A stretch of DNA of 25,319 nt, taken from IMG/VR virus record IMGVR_UViG_3300023109_000123, positions 1 through 25,319 of that record; one strand, given 5' to 3'. Below are positions 7,601 to 14,500 of the stretch, piece after piece (position 1 is the stretch's first letter; each line of letters begins with the position of its first letter). The notes under the pieces were generated by a model, which saw nothing but the letters and a program-made list of their open reading frames with translations, was not told the DNA's origin and made no database searches. Made by a program: the position numbers and the translations under genes. The stretch comes from a virus.

Positions 7601-9535
7601 TCTTGTTCTTAGTTGTTGAGCAACATATCTTCTTTGGTTCCAAGTAGCAGCTTTTTTAAGCTGTTTAACTATTTTCCCTTGTTCTGCTCTATTACCAACT
7701 AAAGCATTTAGTATTGGGTGAAGTACTTCATGAGTATTAACACTTACATCGCCTTGAGCTTTTGATAACTTTTCGTTTATAAATATTTTTCCTTGTCCAC
7801 TAAATAATCCACCAGTATCCTTTGCGCGTTCTATTTTTTTCTTTAAGTTTATTGCGGCAGTTCTTTTTTCTTTAGCTTTTTTACTTTCATTTTTTCTAGG
7901 TTTTTTTGCTATAAAATCATCAAGCTCTTTTTCGTTATTAAAATTATTTGGATCACTTTCATTATCAGCTGATTGATCTTTGATTATATCATCAGCATAT
8001 TCTTGCTCTGTTGCTGATTTTTTAACATTCAATCCAGTTTCTTTAGATATCTCCTCTGCTTTAGCTTTATCAACTTCATATATTATTTCATTTATTCTAG
8101 CTTTAGCTTTATCATATGTTTGGCGAAAGCCTTCAGATGCCGTGTCATATTCTGCTTGAGTTATTTGACCAGAATCAAGCTTTTTATTTAATTCAGTAAG
8201 CTTGTAAGCTGCAATATTAGCTAACTGATCTTTATCTTCTACCTCTAATATTTGATCATCTTCCATTTTAAGGTAAGTATCATTACCTTTTTTCTTTTTA
8301 TCAGAAAGAGCTATTTTTCGTTGCTTTAAAGTTTCTTTTTTACCTTCTAATATAGCTGCGTCATAATTTTCAGATGATTCTAATTTTTTTATTTCATTAT
8401 TAAGTTCATTTACTGCGAGCATGTCAGCCTCTATATCTCCAGGAGAAACAACTTTTCTAGCCGCAGATACTGCTCTAGCAGAATAACTACCACCTGCCAT
8501 ACCAGCTCCACCTATAAAACCTTGTATACCAGCTTCTAAACCTTCTTGACTGGTTATAGCTTCTAATATTGTATCTTTTATTTTAGCTTCTTCATCAGTG
8601 CCTGCAACTCTACCAAGTTCTTTATTTACTTGTTCAGCGGCATGTTGACCTATTTCTGTTATAAACTCTGTAGAACCTGTACCCATCATACTTAACGCAG
8701 TTCTAGCTGATTTATTGTACAATGCTTTAGTAGCTAGTTCTTTACCAAAAGAACTTAATGGATTCATGCCACCTTTACCTCCTACAACTTTTAAAACTTT
8801 ACCCAAAGCAAAAGCTTCCATACCTGATTGCACAGCGGCAATACCTAAAGGTATAGCTACATCAGCTTCACCTTCTTTAACTAAATCGTTAAAACTTTTA
8901 TTTAAGTTTTGTGCTTTAAGCTTATTAAATTCTATATAGTTTTCAGCACTATAATCAGCCAAATAACCAGCACCAAAAGTAGCAGTACCATAAGCAGCAC
9001 TACCAATACCGTTTGTAATTGCATTGATAGCCCCTGCAAAAGCACCACCTATATCACCTTTCTCAATACTTTCTAATATACCTTTAGTTCTTTTTGTCTG
9101 AGCTTTTTCTGTCTCATAACCTTTAAGAGAAGACAATATCTCTTCTGATGTTTCTTCAGATGGACCTAATATACCAGATTTTAAAGAATTCCAAGCTATA
9201 TCAAATGATTCACCAGCACCCGCAGTACCGTCTTCGTTATCTTTTAATCCATAAAATTCAAACACATCTCCAAGTTGTTCTCCAAGATTATATAATGAGT
9301 TTTTTATAGACTGAGCTGTAGTAAGTTCCTCTTCTGGTTTAGCTTTAGTTTTAGTTTCTATAATACCAGGACTAGAGGTACTTATTGTTTCTGTAGGCTT
9401 TAATATATCATCATCAGTTTGCCACCAAAGCTTTTGTGGCTTCGCTTGTTGAGTTGTCTCAGGTTGATCTTGTACTAAATTTTTAGTCTGAGCTTCGTCC
9501 TCCCACCAATACTTTTGTTTATTTCCATTTGGCAT
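1682..9535 (-). CDS. Giant polyvalent virion protein, probably ejected with DNA (2617 aa)
   Basis: At 2617 residues this is the largest gene here. It starts one base after the stop of the 443-residue gene. The N-terminus holds two WW motifs (KYWWEDE, 8-14; KLWWQTDDD, about 36-44). Residues about 155-360 are rich in glycine and alanine, followed by charged helices at about 368-415. HEVLH (602-606) is an exact HExxH motif; EWINILSDGI follows with E655 as possible third zinc ligand. At about 1685-1720, KLYRGGG, a WWYVDD segment and a downstream FTDD recall ADP-ribosyltransferase-like domains of phage polyvalent proteins. Two hydrophobic stretches (about 2165-2197 and 2367-2393) precede a DDDEDDDE run and a basic tail. 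Giant proteins of this type follow the tail genes in many podoviruses and are virion cargo. Enzyme roles are inferred from motifs. Confidence 0.72.
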   Translation of the reverse strand: MPNGNKQKYWWEDEAQTKNLVQDQPETTQQAKPQKLWWQTDDDILKPTETISTSSPGIIETKTKAKPEEELTTAQSIKNSLYNLGEQLGDVFEFYGLKDNEDGTAGAGESFDIAWNSLKSGILGPSEETSEEILSSLKGYETEKAQTKRTKGILESIEKGDIGGAFAGAINAITNGIGSAAYGTATFGAGYLADYSAENYIEFNKLKAQNLNKSFNDLVKEGEADVAIPLGIAAVQSGMEAFALGKVLKVVGGKGGMNPLSSFGKELATKALYNKSARTALSMMGTGSTEFITEIGQHAAEQVNKELGRVAGTDEEAKIKDTILEAITSQEGLEAGIQGFIGGAGMAGGSYSARAVSAARKVVSPGDIEADMLAVNELNNEIKKLESSENYDAAILEGKKETLKQRKIALSDKKKKGNDTYLKMEDDQILEVEDKDQLANIAAYKLTELNKKLDSGQITQAEYDTASEGFRQTYDKAKARINEIIYEVDKAKAEEISKETGLNVKKSATEQEYADDIIKDQSADNESDPNNFNNEKELDDFIAKKPRKNESKKAKEKRTAAINLKKKIERAKDTGGLFSGQGKIFINEKLSKAQGDVSVNTHEVLHPILNALVGNRAEQGKIVKQLKKAATWNQRRYVAQQLRTRGVAKEDHDTEWINILSDGIIKGEVGYDKNTFEKMGDAFKSIFGAKQVSTVGFENGQQVYNFIKEYTSTSPDGAASKIALKAIKDAEAKAKVKIKDIGGIGGSQASNLNEFFEAMHPERSKESVGEFMDTMLVDKQTGVKTDDTSNTPFADQIGGMIGSIINRTYNNVKDPNSYTKADYKRDLLNEAILLVKNEYNPELQSLDKFLSSRLNLRANNLIDRLGERGDIKTESMTRQMAGADEGTPARQFASEAPNALESMIEVQEELESQDASIRKELEIEDGSSIYNEVIALVKEEISNIEGVIKQSDILNIKNKLVKTFGKALQKTLKNRIGGDKEHRAFVKKYSLVIYNKFTTKQLTALARELGNDNYFTYKPLGDKKLSYSQALAAQNMDLIEVKNLKSGPVLRLKYNISEETDNQTSVTPETIAERFNEYFFPPAINPVTGERSSKKGTRKDAMARNIGAEMAFDAVMQVLTSPEVIQFRASKLSSEYVENTDIGLEELDGFSIDNIVSESISKGETKTEQEVADQIAKEQLQNEVAIVSKAISRDPGFQFSNIAEGLSADQQEQLNNNTFSVIKELIGAIERSVIKNGKVTTDFDKVSEEFRDLIKAIFPNVQDRISKYIPESKRQLAAKVMFLSLGAKISILENKFIKTFNNGSKKLDSAWFNFKTKVGTNQLSLENMEAMVEQASNLVAKMPVEFRDLLVSVLGESAYAQALGQHYRIIDSAKVKRGSITDQNKEGIQGEGFKAFDINRKLKSIKELREGLNEETDKTYIEFLNKLEELLEVQASLDPITGVKSQIKIAGKQRHVENLKNLTGEKRSEYLEEKKDDIASMNKANQLAFEALALFLKSGYEKEIIDQRYVLGVLFGQTNAIGGFRGFSKLQGVSLDGDLEMGEHANINAKTMVELLEFIVSPETAMPLHRISSKHTQILLSKKQSKIVDKNGKTNLTGIERFLGLESKIQMIGSVTDLLLNEINQFASRFVTTSEIQNETSSIGQPSQIANKISNDAGSSVDFNKSKFSKLTNLPEYKKFMKALKGKKLYRGGGQIQPGKNATWWYVDDKSDALFISERFTDDIARREGYETIYGPIKQWTKEVMDKFDPYLNTLTSDIDQIGKNALIIPDINVENQGFKNWFKTNFPNQYKNVINAFHRVPLKIDMVFNGVLDIKDILKQDNAEQILIGYIKHIAKNGQPTSYFDRLKQNKTINIYSKNQGMPVIVLGEIESSSLQFSNNKKTASTEEDVSPMSEGFNQIIEQTKGVKADETFSETVARQRGATIGKYKFFIPPSAEDFMGLIYSFLSKGTVGDTQKQFFETYLNAPYKRGIAQMESAKQKIEDDYRRLRQKFKPIAKKLGKKIPELKGTKLEDFTYDQAVRIYLWDYSTGFDNVAEKTGLDEADVKRLAAIVQNDTELTQFARGLGLLTGLEEGYIQPTKTWLTDNIASDLSNIVDKIGRKQFLDEFIQNKNEIFSKENLNKIEATYGSNFREAMEDMLFRMENGTNRNFGKNRLVNQFSNWINNSVGAIMFFNMRSAVLQIISSVNFLNWSDNNPLAAATAFANQPQFWSDFALIFNSDKLKQRRKGLKTDVNQAELANSVADSKNKAKAALRYLLKIGFAPTQIADSFAIAVGGASMYRNRVNTYKKQGMSIEEAEKAAFEDFGAIAEETQQSSDPALVSQQQSGPLGRLLLAFQNTPMQYARLIKKSILDLANGRGDAKTHISKIVYYTAIQNIIFSSMQTALFAMMFDDDEDDDEMKAQINRKEKMVANGMLDTLLRGTGIGGAAVATIKNAIMEYYKQENKEYGRDHAYTIMQLINVSPPIGSKLRKVYNAIQTNRFEKDVIDAKGFELDSPIYRVGGNLISAATNLPADRLVNKLNNIAAAADNENKTWQRIALALGWNTWDLNVKNEEHELIKTNAKDARRKEGYKKAAKKRKTKNSKTLLELQKSTNTKRKSLLDQQRSASIKLNKD

Positions 9536-9536
9536 A

Positions 9537-10868
9537 TTATAATTGATCTATATATTGCATCATTTGATTTAACTCATTGTAGTCATAACCTATTAAACTA
9601 CCGTCTTGACCTTCTCCTCTAACAGATCCATAACCTTGTTTAGCCTTTGAATTAAGTAATACATATTGTTTATTTTTAGGATTATATCTAACACCAAATC
9701 CTTTACTAGATACATACTCATTTAGTTTACTTGCTATTTGATCAGGATTACCTTTAGCAACTTTCATTTTATCATCTTTACCTGCTGCTATAACATCGTC
9801 TACATTACCTGGTCTATATTGATTAAAAAAAGCTTTGTTAGATTCAAGCCAATTTAAACCTTCATTTTTAGGACCTTGAACTTGTCTATTAGCTGCTTGT
9901 TTTTTATTAAAACCAGCAGTTGCTCTATTATCAGCAACATCCATCATCCTATCTAATAATTTTTCCTTTATTGCTTTTTTAGCTTCTATCAATGTACCAG
10001 GATCTGACGTATCAAGTGCATCTAGCATTGCTTTTTCTTCCGTACTGAAGAAAGATTCTCCACCAACCATCTTATCAAATGCCAATGACTGTAAACCTTC
10101 TACACCCGAGTTATCTATAAGTCTATCTAATTTATTTCTCAAATATGGTCTTGTAGCATCATCTAATTCAGCTCCATCAGAGTATAGACCCATCATTATT
10201 TCATTTATCTTATCACCTTGTTTCCAAGCCTTTTCAAATGGTTGCTTTATATCAGACATTCTAGTAACATTTCCAGAAGCATCTGTAAACATAATATTTC
10301 CATCCTCATCAAAAGACCTTTGCTGAGCACCAGTAAAAATTCCAGCTGACTGTATCATTATACCAGAATTATTAGCTTCAGAAAGGTTTTTGTTTTGAAA
10401 ATCCTGCATGTAATCTTCCCGCATACCTCCCCAAGTTTTATATTGTGAATCTACGTTTTTTAAACGTTGATTAGCTTTTTTCATTATAGCTATCTGTTCC
10501 ATTTTCTCAGGACTACCAGCTTTCATGGTAGAAGCGGCTTCAGCAGCATCTGCAAAGATTTGCTTTTGATTCATAGAAAATTCAGTAATGATACCTTTAT
10601 CTTCTTCAGGTATAGCCGTTAGATCCATGTCATCAGACATGTTAGCCATAAAACCCTCAACCATTAAACCAGCTTTTTCTTCTTCAAACTTTTCCTGAGC
10701 TAATCTGTTTTGTAGACTTTTATCTATTGCAGCACCAGTTTGTTTTAAAGTATCACTTATTATACCGCCATAATCTTGAAACCCACTATTGGAATATGCA
10801 ACACCTGCTCCAAGAGGATCTCTACTTGATAATACATTTCTGTTACTTCTCTGTTGTCTTCTTTGCAT
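9537..10868 (-). CDS. Putative internal (ejection) virion protein, 443 aa
   Basis: This 443-residue protein has no enzyme motif I recognise. The N-terminus is basic and disordered-looking (MQRRQQRSNRNVLSSRD), followed by GAGVAYSNSGFQDYGGIISD, then long predicted helices rich in charged residues and methionine for most of its length. Its position between a small alanine/glutamine-rich protein and the giant 2617-residue protein is where podoviruses encode their internal core or cargo proteins (compare T7 gp14, gp15 and gp16 as a functional, not sequence, analogy). The start is preceded by AATAAAAATAAAATG, nearly the same leader as the capsid gene, suggesting strong translation. The product name is inferred from order and composition only. 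Confidence 0.52.
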   Translation of the reverse strand: MQRRQQRSNRNVLSSRDPLGAGVAYSNSGFQDYGGIISDTLKQTGAAIDKSLQNRLAQEKFEEEKAGLMVEGFMANMSDDMDLTAIPEEDKGIITEFSMNQKQIFADAAEAASTMKAGSPEKMEQIAIMKKANQRLKNVDSQYKTWGGMREDYMQDFQNKNLSEANNSGIMIQSAGIFTGAQQRSFDEDGNIMFTDASGNVTRMSDIKQPFEKAWKQGDKINEIMMGLYSDGAELDDATRPYLRNKLDRLIDNSGVEGLQSLAFDKMVGGESFFSTEEKAMLDALDTSDPGTLIEAKKAIKEKLLDRMMDVADNRATAGFNKKQAANRQVQGPKNEGLNWLESNKAFFNQYRPGNVDDVIAAGKDDKMKVAKGNPDQIASKLNEYVSSKGFGVRYNPKNKQYVLLNSKAKQGYGSVRGEGQDGSLIGYDYNELNQMMQYIDQL

Positions 10869-10885
10869 TTTATTTTTATTTATTT

Positions 10886-11506
10886 TTATGGAGTTTCAAC
10901 TTCTGGCGTTGCTCCACCCATTGCAGCGGATGCTACGCCTCCAGCTATATCACCTATACCACCAATTATAGCTTGTCTAGCGTCGTTAACAGCTCCTTCT
11001 GCCGCGGCTTTTCTTGCACCGGCAGCTTGAGTTAATGCTTGACTTTTCTCATATTCTAAACCCCTAGCAGCAGATGCTCCTGCTACAGAAGCTGCTTGAT
11101 TTCTAGCCTCTTGAGTCATAAACGCTTGTTGGTTAGATTGCTCTTGTTTTGCTATATTAGCTGATGCTGCTTGCAGTTGTTGACCTTGTTGGTTTGCCAT
11201 AGTTTGAGCTAAAGCTGCTATACCACTCCCACCTGCTGCACCACTCATATTGCTCATCATGTTGGCTGAAGCCTGCTGCTGTTGTTGTGCTAAGTAATCA
11301 GCACCTTGAGTATTAACTGTAGCATCTTCATATGGATTACTTAAATTGCCAGCTAGATTAGAAGTGTCTAGATTTTCAAACTGCGCCATTCTTTCGTCAT
11401 ACTGACCTCTAGCTGCACGTTGTTCTTTTTTTCTACCTCTTTGACCTATTAGTCCACCTGCCACTTTAGCAACTCCACCAACTGCACCCATTATTGCTCC
11501 TATCAT
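10886..11506 (-). CDS. Small Ala/Gln/Gly-rich internal virion protein (206 aa)
   Basis: The N-terminus is a glycine/alanine/valine hydrophobic helix (MIGAIMGAVGGVAKVAGGLI), followed by a basic patch. The middle has FENLDTSNLAGNLSNPYEDA, a QQQQQ run, then GAAGGSGIAALAQTMANQQG; the C-terminal half is alanine-rich helix, ending with a second hydrophobic Gly/Ala segment. This combination, particularly the AAGGSGIAALAQ block after a poly-Q stretch, recurs in my memory in Bacteroidota and marine podoviruses directly after the large tail protein. It fits a membrane-active ejection protein comparable in role to P22 gp7 or T7 gp14, which is inference. The gene has a 45-base A/T-rich leader separating it from the muzzle gene. 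Confidence 0.55.
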   Translation of the reverse strand: MIGAIMGAVGGVAKVAGGLIGQRGRKKEQRAARGQYDERMAQFENLDTSNLAGNLSNPYEDATVNTQGADYLAQQQQQASANMMSNMSGAAGGSGIAALAQTMANQQGQQLQAASANIAKQEQSNQQAFMTQEARNQAASVAGASAARGLEYEKSQALTQAAGARKAAAEGAVNDARQAIIGGIGDIAGGVASAAMGGATPEVETP

Positions 11507-11551
11507 ATCAAATATCTTTATATTATAATTATTACACTTTAAATATATTAT

Positions 11552-14500
11552 TTAAACAACTAGCGAACCTACTGAAAATAATTCAGCAGCACTAGTAGTT
11601 GTATGTTTCATTTCTACTTCTGCAAAGAAACCTAATAAACCTGATTGATTAACAACACCACCTTTATCAAACAATACAAACTTACCTGCGGTAGGTGCTG
11701 TACCACTAACTGTTATTGTTGTTGGTGTTTTATCAATGCACGTACCAGACGAAGTATACGAAGATACTACTGTTTTATCAAAAGTTAAATTAACATTATT
11801 TGCAATACTTTGTGCTATAGACAAAACTAAGCTTGTTTGGCTATTGACAGCTGCTACTTTAACTATACCAGATATACCAGTTCCTTTTACTAAATCTCCA
11901 ACTTCTATTGTACCGTTATTATTATCTACAGCTAAAACTGTTGATTCATTAATTGCTCCATTGACCATTGCTGTTGAAGCACTAATAGGTATAAAATAAA
12001 CATTATCATGAACTTGTAAGTTACTATTTACTCCATCACTAAACGTTAAAACCTGTCCAACTACACTATCAACAGTTCCTAATCCTTCAACTTGTAATTC
12101 TTCCGCATTTAATGTTGATGCTGTTGCAGCTTTACCATTAATTGTAGCAAAATATTTACCTTCTTTCTTTATAAATCCATCTAAACTAATTTCTCCAACG
12201 TGTTCTGGTGTTGATATACTATTTAATAACCAACCAGTGTCTCCTTGATAGTTTAATGTTTTAAATCTTTTAACTTGGCCTAAGGGTTGATTCATTAAAA
12301 ATTTAACACTAGACTTTTTTTCTGTTATTGGTGACGAGCTGAAATAAAGTTTAGTTCCAGATGGAATAACTAAATTATTTGTACTTATAAAGTAACCACC
12401 AGCCAAACTGGATACAGTAACACCAGAAGGTATTGTTTCACCAGACACATACATGCCAACAGCTATATCTGAGTTGCTTTGTGTTAATGTTATTTCATAC
12501 TCATAACTAGTTGTCTGTGAAAGAATAGCTGTTGTAACAGTATAAAAATCGTTGGTCTCTGTGTTACTATGGTGTTTGTACATACTACCAGCTTTAAAGC
12601 TAAAATAGTTATTATTTAAACTTATAGCTGTTTCTGGTACAAAAGATTTTCTACTTGTCCAACCATTTATTTTTTCATTAAACGATATTGTCTCTGTAGT
12701 ATCACTATTTAATTGATTAGTAAAACTTAAGTTGTATGAGTTTTTTCTATCATCATAACTACCAAATACACTACCATTAACATTTGCTAATTTATCTGAA
12801 AAAAAGTCAGACATACCTAGCGCTGATATTTCACTTAAACCATCTCTTGATAACCTCAACACAACACCTCTTTCTCTATCAGTAAAGTAAGCTCTAAAAC
12901 CATATTGAGCAAATGACTCTGGATTCTTAGATATACCATACTCTCCTACATAAGGTATCACTTGTCCTAGAACATTTAAACTAGCTGTTACCTGTGCATT
13001 ACCATCTGCTGTGAATAAGGCGTCTTTATTTGCTTGTACTCTAAAACACTTGTCTTCACATAATGTTATTAGATCAGTATCTCTAGTTTTTATTAATTGT
13101 ATAGATCCATGCGAAGGATTAATATCTTTAGTAATTTTATCAGCTATTATAAATTGATTTAATCTGTTAACACCACTACTACTATTATATAGTTGTGAAT
13201 ATATAAACCTATTAGTAAGTGTTTCTTCAGCATATACTTCATCTATAACAGTAGAAACTCTAACTCCTTTACCAATTACAGGTGCATTAAAATCATCTCT
13301 TATCCTATCTGATTCAACTCCGTTACCAAAATTAATAGAATTAGCATACGATAAAGTTTTAACAACCTCTAGTTCACTTACAGGAAATGTTTCTTGTGTT
13401 TCATAATATAAATCAAGTAAACCATCATCTGGTTCTATCTCAAAAATAGCAGGACTACTAGAATCACTATCAGATTCTTTAACTACGTTTAATACTTCTA
13501 ATCTAATAACTTGGTCAGTGCTAACAGCTACTAATAAATTTGTAGCTAAAGTTACTGCAAATTCAGCATCCGCTGCACCTCCATTAGATTTAGTTACTGA
13601 AGTTATTTTATAGTAATTAGAAAATTTTAATTCATTATTAAAGTTAGTATCTGATATCCTAATGTAGTTACCAGTAACTATGTTATTAAAAAAATTATCA
13701 TCTTCATATTTTGAAGCTGTATGATTTTCTACTTCAGAAGTAGTTATCGTAAAAGTGTTAGAACCAACTGTCAAAGTACTAAGATGATATCCACCAGTAA
13801 CCGATGATCCAGCAGGAACACTATAAGTAGATCCTAGTACAAGAAAATCTCCTTCATTAACATGAGTATCAAAATTGTCTTTTAATTCTTGATTAGCTTT
13901 TATTTTAACAAAAAACTTACCATCAAAATTACTATTACCTATAGTTTCCGACTCTGTAACAAACTCCGTTACTTTTGCTAATATTTTATTACTATCATCA
14001 TAAAGCTGATCAACATCTTCGGTAAAAAAGTTTTTAAAAGTAACTTCAGCAGTTAAAGTACTTCCAGAACTACCAGCGGTTCTTACACTTGCAACTTCAT
14101 ATGCTTTAGTATATCTTAAACTAGTTGATGCTTTAAATCTTATTTTTGCACCAGGTTTTAATAATGCTTCTGCGGCTGCATTTATATAATTGCTTTCACC
14201 CATACCAGCAACCTGTATTTTATTAAAACCACTAACAGGTGTCATGCCAGCTTTTTTGTTAGTTAATAAAGTTTGAGAACCAAATTTATCACCAAAATTA
14301 CAACCAAAATTATTATTAACTGCTACATCCCTGTTTAATATTTGAGGGGGATCGTTTTTTATATCTATTACTTTATATCTATTAGCATCTTGAGTGCCAC
14401 TATAACTAAGTGTTGTACCATTTTGCTTTTTAAATACTAAATAATCATTTTCTGATATTTTATTTCTATCAGCTGAAGGTATAGATAAGTAAGCAAAACC

